Source of the DNA: Labia minor
Taxonomy: Eukaryota; Arthropoda; Insecta; Dermaptera; Spongiphoridae
Assembly: GCA_963082975.1 (NCBI GenBank)
Contig: OY720348.1
Location: 22,993,146 to 23,057,145, forward strand
Direction: 5' to 3'
Length of the DNA: 64,000 nucleotides
The notes under the pieces are model-generated. The model was given only the letters and a program-made list of their open reading frames with translations. It did no database searches and had not been told where the DNA came from. Made by a program: the position numbers and the translations under genes. Below are positions 1 through 9,479 of the stretch, piece by piece. Every line of letters begins with the position of its first letter. Within the stretch, counting starts at the first letter, position 1.

Positions 1-69
1 ATCTTATATTTATTGAGATTTTGACTATTTAATTTTTAATTATTTTAGAAAAAATATGTAATCATTTTT

Positions 70-692
70 ACCGACCGACGATAGTAAGGGAGGTATTGTT
101 TTCACACCAAATTTCACATGTGGAGATTTTTACATATCTCCACGAATCATGCATTTTCTTAACAGAAAAAAGTATTTTTAGCATGATGCCTGTCAGTCTG
201 TCCATCCGTATAGATGTGTACAAAGCTTGAACGGATCAACGGATTTTGATAAAATTTGGTATATTTACTTAATGCATCAGTATGATGAATTGATCAACTT
301 TTGGTGCAAATCCGGAAACCGGAAGTGGTAGTATTAGCGATCGACGATAGGAAGGGAAGGGTTATTTTCACACTAAATTTCACATGAGGAGATTTTTTAC
401 ATATCACCACGATTCATGCACTTTGTGGTGGTTTTATTCTCGAGAAAAATCATATTTATTAGTTTTTTCTTAATTTAAAATTATATAACGTCATCCAGCC
501 ATTCATGACGTCACAGCCTGGTTTTACATATATATTATAAATAAAATAAAATTAAAAATATTTATGTTCTATCCATATCTGTTTTTTATTGCATTAATAG
601 ATATATTAAAATTATTTGAAATTGTTTCTGTAGCTGGAAATTAATTTACTTCAAACCGTCGGTCTGTTCAGACCTGGCCACAGGTCAACTTA
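70..692 (+). mobile_element. HINE-like rolling-circle repeat, family A copy 1
   Basis: Non-coding repeat of about 620 bp, also present at 4041-4676 and 26103-26764, with an inverted 3' piece at 62327-62493. The left end has ACCGACCGACG and the right end has its reverse complement just inside a terminal hairpin (GACCTG-GCCA-CAGGTC, about 671-686), followed by AACTTA. A CTGTC/CGTCC microsatellite lies near position 200. The first half contains two diverged versions of the same module (TTCACACCAAATTTCACATG-like, near 101 and 380). Subterminal inverted repeats, internal microsatellite and 3' hairpin without a CTRR end match the DINE-1/HINE (Helentron-derived) class. This copy is diverged from the other two (for example CGGTCTGTTCAGACC where they have CGGTCGGTTCGGACC). 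Confidence 0.75.
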
Positions 693-1777
693 TTATATTA
701 TATTATTTCTTTAGGCTCATAATTTGCTTTCTGAAAATAAATTATATATTTTTTCATTCTTAAATACCATTAGGTCGTGTAAATGGGGCATCCGCCCCGG
801 GCGCCATATTTTGTGGGTGCCAAATCTAACAATATTGGGTGCTCATTCTATTTTACGACCAGACGCAGTTTTACCTTGAAAAAGCCCTGTATATTGTTAT
901 ATAATTATTATTTCACATTTTACTAATTCAAATTTAATGATCCCTTTCAATATTACACAATAAATGGATATTATATATGAATTTACCTAAATATTTATAC
1001 ATTTCTTATTATTTTACCTGAATATTTTTCTTCTTATCAAATAATTAATTGAATATCTTTTTTTTTTAATAAATTGTAAAATAATATTAAGATTAATTTT
1101 ACGAAAATCATCTATCCTTTTTTTTGATTGAAAAAGAGAAACCGTGCAATATACAATTAAACCTTTTATAAATACATTTTGAAAAGTAGATGGATTTTCA
1201 TTTTCATTCGACAAATTATTTTTCCATTTCATCAAGCATTCGAGAGTATTTTTGTTATTTAATGTAAATAATAAAATATGAACAAGTTTTATTTTTAAGA
1301 TTTTTTTTTTTAACAAAATATTTTTCTTAAAAAAGAATAAATTTTTATGTTTATTAAATTGATAGAACACCTGGGAATAATGTCGAAAAGTATATTTACA
1401 AATTATGTTTTTTAAGTAGGAATTATCCCTTTCATTTTTATATCTGATTTGAAAAGCTTGGAAATATTTTTTTGCATGTTTTATAATAAAAAAAACTAAT
1501 TTATTCGATAAAACAAGAGATGATGTGAGCAAAAATAGGTAACTTATTAATAATCCGGTAAAATCAAAATTGAAGGAAGAAAAACTATTTATTCATAGTA
1601 CTTGAAATCTTAAAACTTTACATTTAAGAGACATTAATAGAATTCAGCAAGATATATTATAATTTGTCTGGAAAGTTGGATACAATTTTCGTGCATTCGG
1701 ATCGAATCTTGTCGAAGCATAAAACTTGTTTATTTGATTTCCAAATAACTTTTAATTAATATTCTTATTATTTTGTA
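693..1777. other. AT-rich spacer containing one long open frame
   Basis: No recognisable element apart from the open frame at 1014-1588 (minus) and a short family-E repeat module at about 1680-1760 that recurs near 3945, 27800 and 46110. The stretch is very AT-rich with poly-T runs. Confidence 0.5.
1014..1588 (-). other. Unidentified long open frame without an ATG
   Basis: About 190 codons are open on the minus strand. There is no ATG near the upstream end; the frame opens after an in-frame TGA near 1588 and the first Met lies deep inside. The deduced peptide is rich in Lys, Asn, Ile and Phe with no motif I recognise. In DNA this AT-rich a frame of this length is rare by chance, but the A/T homopolymer runs bias it towards Lys and Phe codons and away from stops. 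It could be an exon, the decayed remnant of a mobile-element protein, or a compositional accident. Confidence 0.2.
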
Positions 1778-2295
1778 CGAGGGCAGGTCAAGTACGTGGG
1801 TTTTTCAATAAAACACAGGTTTTTTGATAAAAAATTAATTATTTTATTTTTCAACGTAGTCTTCTTTGAGCTCTATACACTTCGTCCAACGTTACTTCAA
1901 TTTTTTTTATTCCTTCCAAAAAATAAGATTTGTCGAGGACATCAAAATTTGTTTGTGAGATGATTTAATCGTTGGAGATAAATCTCTTTCCGTCAAGTCA
2001 TTTTTCTCGTTTGGAAAAACCAAATTGTCACTCGGGGCTAAATCCGGAGAATAGGGCGGATGAGGGAGCCATTCATATCATATCTTAATTCATGAATTTT
2101 CTTGGAAATTCACTTTTTTCCATTTTCTTCTCTTTTAGTATGCAATTAATGGATTTCAAACAAAAACTAACAGACCTAGCTGGTTCAAATTTCGACAGCA
2201 GTCAGCTGATCGGTACCTGCTGAAAGGAGCAGTGTTGCCATTTCATTTAGGAGACGGAAAATTCAAAAAGTCACGGACTTAATGTCCTACCCTCG
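1778..2295 (-). mobile_element. Internally deleted mariner (Tc1/mariner) element
   Basis: Bounded by TA dinucleotides (1776-1777 and 2296-2297) and by inverted termini that both read CGAGGG(C/T)AGG from the outside inward. The minus strand still encodes the C-terminal part of a mariner transposase: the motif HPPYSPDLAPSD around 2040-2075, which carries the third catalytic Asp of the DD34D triad, and a C-terminal WTKCIELKEDYVEK at about 1850-1895. The first two thirds of the gene are absent, so it cannot encode transposase. Related remnants lie at 34985-35230 and 42655-42811. Confidence 0.85.
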
Positions 2296-2297
2296 TA

Positions 2298-3239
2298 TTA
2301 TTAAATTATTACGATTGCTTATTGTTAAATCAACCTTTCCCCTTCCCAATTACTAGTAGCTATTATAATAAGATTATCTTCTATTTATAAATTTAACCAT
2401 AAACAAATCAATTAATTAATTAATAATACTTTAAATAGATTTTCAGCAGTTTTAAGTAGGGATTGGTTTTAATTTTTTTTTTATATTACTTTTTTTCGAT
2501 CCAAAATCACCAATTAAATGATGTCAGCCAATTAACCTGCCATATTTATCAAGGAGTGCATAATGACTTTATAATTATTACAAAATATTAAATTCAAATC
2601 TTGACTTGTGTATTAATAAAATAACGGTCATGTTACATCGTGTGAAGTGTATAAGAATCCCTTTTTCGAATTTCATATTATATAAATTCTTTTCTTACCC
2701 CACTCCTCCATCTGTATTGTTATAGTAGAGAAATATGTAAAGAAAATCAGGTGAGTTGAAAGGTTTTTATTCTTTCTAGCGACATAGCTAGTGAATTTTG
2801 GGGCTGACAGTTGCCAGACAGGCCAGATGGGGTCCAGGTGCCGTTGACTCGAGGCGAGAAGTCGCTCAAAATGTGCCATTTCTTATTTATAGTTTCATTT
2901 TTCTCGACAGGTCGAAGCTAAACAGATTAGAAACGAGTCACTCGCGAATTATCTTAACCAAAAGCAGGCATACATAAATCCTGAATATTTTCCAAATCAG
3001 TAATAAATCTATATTCCGACATTGATTGTAACACAATATGTGGATTTCATATTTCTATATATATATATAAATTAAATATATAGTTTATCTCTCTGATAAT
3101 AGAAACAACTCCAATTGTCTATAATCAATTTCATTGATCTAATTCATTAAATCTCAATAAGTATTATATTCATTATTTTATTATTATTGGTAATATTTAA
3201 ATTTTAAATACGTATCACGCGTTCAATCTCTCCCTATAT
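2298..3239. other. AT-rich spacer with one GC-richer block
   Basis: Mostly simple AT-rich sequence. The block at about 2675-2960 is clearly richer in G and C and not obviously repeated elsewhere in the window. A 68-codon frame on its minus strand resembles nothing I know. It could be a conserved non-coding element or an unrecognised exon. Confidence 0.4.
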
Positions 3240-3243
3240 ATAT

Positions 3244-3862
3244 TTATCTTGCACAAATTTTCAATCGCTACAAAAAAAATTTGTATTGCGATCACGAAAA
3301 TTTTCGATGTCGAAATTTTGATGTTTTTATATTTTTTGAAGGTCTCTGAGTCATTTTCACTAAGGTTAAGAAAAATGTATGTTTGTGTGTATGTGTGTAC
3401 GTAAATAAGATTAAACAAAAACGGTTTGAGCTACAATAATGAAATTTGGTATACGGGCATTATTCAAAATTCATAGTTTTCTATCAACTTTTGAGAAATG
3501 TAACTCATTCGGAAAAGGGTCATTACCTACAACGTTTTCAATTTTTTCATCAAAACTGACCGTAAAAATAAAGATATATGTTTGATAGTTTTACACATGA
3601 TTATAAATTGTATAAAACTGCTATATATAGAATTTCAGCTTGATTAAATCGCTGAAAATACCGGAATTAATTTTTAAAATTTTTTAACACGATGACTGCC
3701 AATCATGCGCCAGCACGTTACGTGGTGTCATCAACGAAGAGCCAAACACGCGCTGGTTTAATAAATATTATATATAATTTAATTAATTAAATTTAATTTA
3801 AATATAATATATGTTATTTAATCTATTTCAAAGTGAGAGATAGTCGAATGGAGACACTCCAG
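3244..3862 (+). mobile_element. HINE-like repeat, family B copy 1 (diverged)
   Basis: An older copy of the family best seen at 41694-42338. Recognisable parts are TATTGCGATCACGAAAATTT near 3285, a degraded GT microsatellite near 3380-3400, the core GAAATTTGGTA near 3447, and the 3' end with GAGATAGTCGAATGGAGACA then CTCCAG at 3862. Its 5' subterminal repeat is altered, and mismatches to the other copies are frequent. Confidence 0.7.
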
Positions 3863-4040
3863 ATTTTTTTTTATTTGTAGTGGATAATAATTGATGTTTA
3901 TAGTTTGTTTTTTTTCATTAGGATATAAATATGGATATGTCAGTGTCGGGTTAGTGACATCATGCCTTCAAATCGAATCTCGTTGAAGCATATAATTTTT
4001 TATTTTATTTTCAGATAATTTTTAATACTTTTACTTTATT

Positions 4041-4676
4041 ACCGACCGACGATAGTAAGGGAGGTATTGTTTTCACACCAAATTTCACATGTGGAGATTT
4101 TTACATTTCTCCACGAAACATGCATTTTCTTAACAGAAAAATGTATTTTTAGCATGATGTCTGTCCGTCCATCTCTCAGTCCGCATAGATGTGTACAGCC
4201 TGAACGGCTCAACCGATTTTGATGAAATTTGGTATATTTACTTAATGCATCAGTGGGATGAATTGATCAACTTTTGGTGCAAATCCGGAAAACGGAAGTG
4301 GTAGTATTAGCGATCGACGATAGGAAAGGAAGGGTTATTTTCACACCAAATTTCACATGAGGAGATTTTTTTATATATCACCATGAATCATACACTTTGT
4401 ATTGGTTTTATCCTCGGGAAAATCATATTTATTAGTTTTTTCTTGATTTAAAATTATATGACGTCATCCAGCCATTCATGACGTCACAGCCTGGTCTTGC
4501 ATATATATTATAAATAAAATAAAATTAAAAATGTTTATATTTATTATTTATGTATCCATATCTGTTTTTTATTACATTAATAGATATATGAAAATTATTT
4601 GAAATTATTTCTGTAGTTGGAAATTAATTTACTTCAAACCGTCGGTCGGTTCGGACCTGGCCACAGGTCAACTTAT
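4041..4676 (+). mobile_element. HINE-like repeat, family A copy 2
   Basis: Full-length copy. It starts ACCGACCGACGATAG and ends with CGTCGGTCGGT, the hairpin GACCTG-GCCA-CAGGTC and AACTTA. It is flanked on both sides by T-rich sequence, as expected of Helentron-type insertion between Ts. Nearly collinear with the copy at 26103-26764. The microsatellite is short (GTCCGTCCATCTCTCAGTCC). Confidence 0.8.
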
Positions 4677-5648
4677 TTTTTTAATATTATACTTTTAGCA
4701 GTTTTAAGTTAGAATTAATTTTACAATTTTTTTTTTTATATATTATTTATATTATCTGTTTTAATATTTGTTTTATTAGATTTTTTATTTTAGTGAAATC
4801 TCTGTGGAATGGCCGAGATTGTAAAAAATCATCGCTTATGAAGCCTCAAATTTGTTTTTTTTCATTTAACAACTATTTCCTTCTATAAATTAATTAGAAT
4901 CATAAAATCGGCCGTAAACATGGATCGAATCGGTGAAGAAAGATTTGCGAGAAATTTATTTATAGGGAAATCAATTATGTTGAAGGGTGTGGTGTGATGC
5001 TATACAACTATAAATGTAGATATAAGGGAATTATTTGAAAGGACTTATGAATTGTAAAAATTGTAAGTTGATATATTCATTTGTTTTTAAAACTACAACC
5101 AAGTAAATCCAAATAGGGAGACCCAGCCAGTTGATCAAATGAAATGCAAAATATCCACTTTTTTAACTTCAAAATAATGAAATGTGGCAGATAGCGGGAA
5201 ATGATGTCGCAGTAGATTTATCAATATTCATACAAAAATATTTTGTATTGGCTACTGTACAATTCCTATTTCCGCCTGAAAATGGCGCAATATTTGGTAT
5301 ATTTGATCAACTACTGGGACGATATCAATTATATTCTGGGTCACCCTAAAAATGCTTATAAATATATAAATTAGGTCAATTAAATTAAAATATATAAATA
5401 AATAAAATTCATAATTATTTAATTGCTTTAAATAAAATATCACCGATTAATGAATTAACAGCTGTAAAAAACAGCTTTCACCCATGAATATATAATAAAT
5501 TAATTAAATGAAAATATCACATACAAATTAAATTGACGATTATTAAAGGGCTTCCATTCAATTGAAATATTAATTATTATTTGACTTATCATTATTAATA
5601 TATTAATTAATTTATTACACATTAATATATCTCCTAATTATTTTTTTT
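4677..5648. other. AT-rich spacer, nothing identified
   Basis: No coding region or repeat recognised. The block at about 5200-5345 is slightly richer in G and C and appears single-copy within the window. Confidence 0.4.
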
Positions 5649-5875
5649 AGTATCTCGCCAGATATAGTATTTCAATCACGAAAATTTTCGATATCGAGAT
5701 TTTGATGTTTTTATATTTTTTGAAGCTCTCTGAGTCATTATCACTAAGGTTGAGAAAAATGTATGTTTGAGCTAGAATAATGAAATTTGGTACACGAGCA
5801 ATATTCGAAATTCGTAGTTTTCTATCAACTTTTGAGAAATGAGGACCATTCATTACCTACCACGTTTTCATTTTT
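5649..5875 (+). mobile_element. HINE-like repeat, family B copy 2 (5' half only)
   Basis: It begins TATCTCGCCAGATATAGTA and follows the family-B consensus through GAAATTTGGTA and ATCAACTTTTGAGAAATG. It lacks the GT microsatellite block and stops where the complete copy at 5876 begins, so it was truncated by, or recombined with, its neighbour. Confidence 0.7.
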
Positions 5876-5991
5876 TACTATCTCGTAAGAGATAGTATTG
5901 CGATCACGAAAATTTTCGATGTTGAGATTTTGATGTTTTTATACGTTTTGAAGGTTCCTGAATCATTTTCACTAAGGTTGAGAAAAATGTC

Positions 5992-6027
<36 letters not shown>

Positions 6028-6474
6028 GACAAGATTACGCAAAAACGGTTTGAGCTAGAATGATGAAATTTGGTACATGGACATTATTCAAAATTCATAG
6101 TTTTCTATCAACTTTTGAGAAATGTAGCTCAACCGGAAGAGGGTCATTACCTACAACGTTTTGATTTTATTTCCTCTAAAGTGACCGTAAAAATAAAGAT
6201 ATATGTTTGATATTTTTTCACATGATTAATAATAGTATAAAACTGCTATATATAGAATTTCAGCTTGATTGAATAGCTGAAAGTACCAGAATTAATTTTT
6301 TAACACTGCAAATCTCACGCGCCAACACGTGGTGCCATCAACAAAGAGCCAAACATGCTCTGGTTTAATATTTATTATTTATAATTTATAATTAATTAAA
6401 TTTAATTTAAATATAATATATTATGTTATTTAATCCAATTCAAATTGCGAGATAGTCGAGTGGAGACACTCCAG
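5876..6474 (+). mobile_element. HINE-like repeat, family B copy 3 (complete)
   Basis: Full copy. The 5' terminus TACTATCTCG is the inverse of GCGAGATAGT, found just before the 3' terminal hairpin (TGGAG-ACA-CTCCA). A (GT)n tract lies at about 5990-6015. No protein is encoded. An inverted copy of similar length sits 1.07 kb downstream (7542-8141). Confidence 0.8.
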
Positions 6475-6650
6475 CTTATTTTTAAAGTTGACCAAAGTTG
6501 AAATATCATTTTACAATCTGTCGTCCAGGTATATTTGATATAATACCAGTATAAAAGATATGAATTCAGGAAGAGGCATCCCTGCCCTCACATAAGTTCA
6601 TGATTCTCTATCTTCACATAAGAATGTAGAGTAATGACTTAGCCTTTACC

Positions 6651-6817
6651 TTTTAACACGTCTGCAGATCACGCGCCAGCACGTGACGTGGTACCATCAA
6701 CAAAGAGCCAATAAATACTATTTATTAATTTTATATAATTTATAATTTAATTTAAATATAAAATACGTTAATTAATCCAATTCAAATTTGCGAGATAGTC
6801 GAGTGGAGACACTCCAG
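6651..6817 (+). mobile_element. HINE-like repeat, family B copy 4 (3' end only)
   Basis: Contains only the last 167 bp of family B, from TTTTAACACG through CGCGCCAGCACGTGACGTGG to GCGAGATAGTCGAGTGGAGA and CTCCAG. 5'-truncated copy. Confidence 0.75.
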
Positions 6818-7541
6818 ATTTTTTCTTTAAACCATGACTGACATTAGTTGAGTTTGAATGAAACAAACGAAAATCATTCAGGCAACCGTGTCTCTTTTAG
6901 TGTAAACCTGGTATTCAACCCCGAGGCAAACTTCATCTCTCAATTTTTTTTCCTTTTTTTTTTTTTATTACAGATCAAAGCGTTTCATTTGATGTAAATG
7001 TCATTGTTTGGTTTCAACCGAAAATGAATCCAATGCTCGTCTAATTGAGTATAAAAGTCCACACATTTTTATCAAATTCGGAATATTCCAATTACATTTT
7101 GACTTTGATATATGTATTTTATTATTGCCAAGCCTCATATTCTTGAGACCAATTTATAATTAATTATGTCTGACGATATATCAGGGTATAATCATTTGAA
7201 TCTTGATTTCTAAGAAACAAATTAATTACAATTATCGGATTTTCTAAATGATTTGATTAAATTAATTATATAAATAAGTAAAACTGGATATATTAATATA
7301 TATATATATGAAATGATGTCTTTACCTTCAGGCTTTTTCCAGAAATATATATATATGTTAATTTAATTTAAATTACCATTTATTTCCCTCTCTTGTTATA
7401 TAATTACTTTGAGCTGACTAAATAAATTAGAAAGCAGTCAATAAAACAAAAGAAACAAATCAAATAATTATTGTTCTCGTAGGATTTAAGTCATGTCTTC
7501 AACATATGGTATAGGGAACCAATAGTTCAAGTATAAATTAG
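6818..7541. other. AT-rich spacer, nothing identified
   Basis: No element or gene recognised. A short TA microsatellite occurs at about 7290-7310. Confidence 0.4.
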
Positions 7542-8141
7542 CTGGAGTGTCTCCACTCGACTATCTCGCAATTTGAATTGGATTAAATAACATAATATAT
7601 TATATTTAAATTAAATTTAATTAATTATAAATTATAAATAATAAATATTAAACCAGCGCATGTTTGACTTTTTGTTGATTGCACCACGTCACGTGTTGGC
7701 GCGTGAGATTTGCAGTGTTAAAAAATTAATTCTGGTAATTTCAGCTAATCAATCAAGCTGAAATTCTATATATAGCAGTTTTATACAATTATTAATCATA
7801 TGAAAAATTATGAAACATATATCTTTATTTTTACGGTCACTTTAGAGGAAAAAAAATCAAAACGTTGTACGTAATGACCCTCTTCCGGTTGAGCTACATT
7901 TCTCAAAAGTTGATAGAAAACTACGAATTTTGAATAATGCTCATGTACCAAATTTCATCATTCTAGCTCAAACCGTTTTTGCGTAATCTTGGTTACATAC
8001 ACACACATACACACACACACACACATACATTTTTCTCAACCTTAGTGAAAATGATTCAGGAACCTTCAAAACGTATAAAAACATCAAAATCTCAACATCG
8101 AAAATTTTCGTGATCGCAATACTATCTCTTATGAGATAGTA
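7542..8141 (-). mobile_element. HINE-like repeat, family B copy 5 (complete, inverted)
   Basis: Complete copy on the minus strand. The 3' hairpin end is at 7542 (CTGGAGTGTCTCCACTCGAC) and the 5' subterminal repeat is at about 8120-8141. The microsatellite reads (CA)n on the plus strand at about 8000-8030. Confidence 0.8.
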
Positions 8142-8151
8142 AAAATTTACA

Positions 8152-8252
8152 AAATTGTATAAAACTGCTATATATAGAATTTCAGCTTGATTGAATCGCT
8201 GAAACTACCGGAATTAATTTTTTAACACGACTGCAAATCACGCGCCAGCACG
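8152..8252 (+). mobile_element. HINE-like repeat, family B copy 6 (internal fragment)
   Basis: Fragment carrying AAACTGCTATATATAGAATT, CAGCTTGATTGAATCGCTGA and CACGCGCCAGCACG. Both termini are missing. It directly follows the 5' end of the inverted copy 5, so the two form a rearranged pair. Confidence 0.65.
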
Positions 8253-8893
8253 ATTTTTTCAACTCTCAAATTGTGGTTGTCGGGCAATCAATCGGTTGAG
8301 AAACCCCATTGCTATTGGCCGCCCACCAAAAGCGCCCCCATGGCGATAACATTTTTCCGTCACTATACCACTGGTGGTACCTTATAACGTGACTGTCCTA
8401 CCTCCAATACAGTTAATTTTAGTAACGAAATAATTTTAGTGGTCCCAGAACTTTTTAATGGAAGTTTTTATGGTACCAACACCAAATAGTTTGAAAACCC
8501 CTTTTGTACGTCATTATCTGGTAATTGATAATAATTTTAATCTATTATAGATATAAAATTTTCATTCTTTATAATTTCTTCATTTTAGTGAAATGAGATG
8601 GATTATTGTTATCTAATAAAAAAAAGGGGAAAATGTGAAATATCCATCATAATATCCAATATTATTGAAAATAATTTCTATTGCAATGTGCAACAATGTA
8701 ATAATAATAGTATAATAAATAAAATAGTATATATACATATATATATAAGAAAATTGGAAGAGGATAAAATTTGTTTGAAAGTACTTGGGAATCATTTGAA
8801 AAGTGTGATAGTTTTATTCCCCAAAAATCTCTGTTTAACATAAACTACAAAATTCATTTCATCAAATTTTTATTGATGGATATGAATAGTGTC
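8253..8893. other. Spacer, no gene identified
   Basis: Includes a GC-richer block at 8270-8400 with the near-palindrome TACCACTGGTGGTACC at about 8365. The remainder is AT-rich, with a TA tract near 8730. Short overlapping frames on both strands look like chance. Confidence 0.35.
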
Positions 8894-9022
8894 TTCTAAT
8901 ACAACAGTGATTATCAACCTTTTTATTTACCGCGGCACACTTTTAACAGTTCAAAAATTTGGTGGCACACACAAAAAAAAGATAAGTGTAAAAGATATTA
9001 CTTATTTACCATATTGAAAAAA

Positions 9023-9032
9023 ATTGAAAAAA
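9023..9032 (+). repeat. Target-site duplication, left of PLE array
   Basis: The 10-bp sequence ATTGAAAAAA directly precedes the array and recurs directly after it at 24660-24669. Confidence 0.7.
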
Positions 9033-9479
9033 TTTTTAGGTTATATTTCTCATAAATGTATTTATTAAAGCTTTTGTGGTTATTTTGATAATTATTAAGA
9101 GAATTTTTATTAAAAGACCACATTATTTGTATAAAATTATTTATTAAATTACAATAATTGTACAACGTTTCAACTGCTTATTCTGCAGTCGTTTTCAAGT
9201 AACCGTACGCTTGCTCCGATTCAAGCGGACTGATGCATGTCGGGACACGTCACCTCTTATATAGGCAGTGATATTGGCGCCAATTTTTGGCTCCAATTTT
9301 TACCGCCAATTCTTAATCTCAACATGAAGTCAGCAGCAATTGTCAAAGCAAGCGTTTACAATCAAGAAGTATGATAGTGCATTATGTCTCTAAAATGAAG
9401 ATACTAAATTATTTCCATAATCAAGATATATACACAAATACACATTAGATTAATTATATTTAATTTAATTTGACAAATT

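Noticed and set aside
70..692. Family A as a canonical Helitron
   Set aside because: It has no CTRR end; subterminal inverted repeats and a T-rich target fit the HINE/Helentron class better.
8598..8843. 81-codon frame with ATG
   Set aside because: Overlapped by an opposite-strand frame in AT-rich DNA, with no motif; likely chance.
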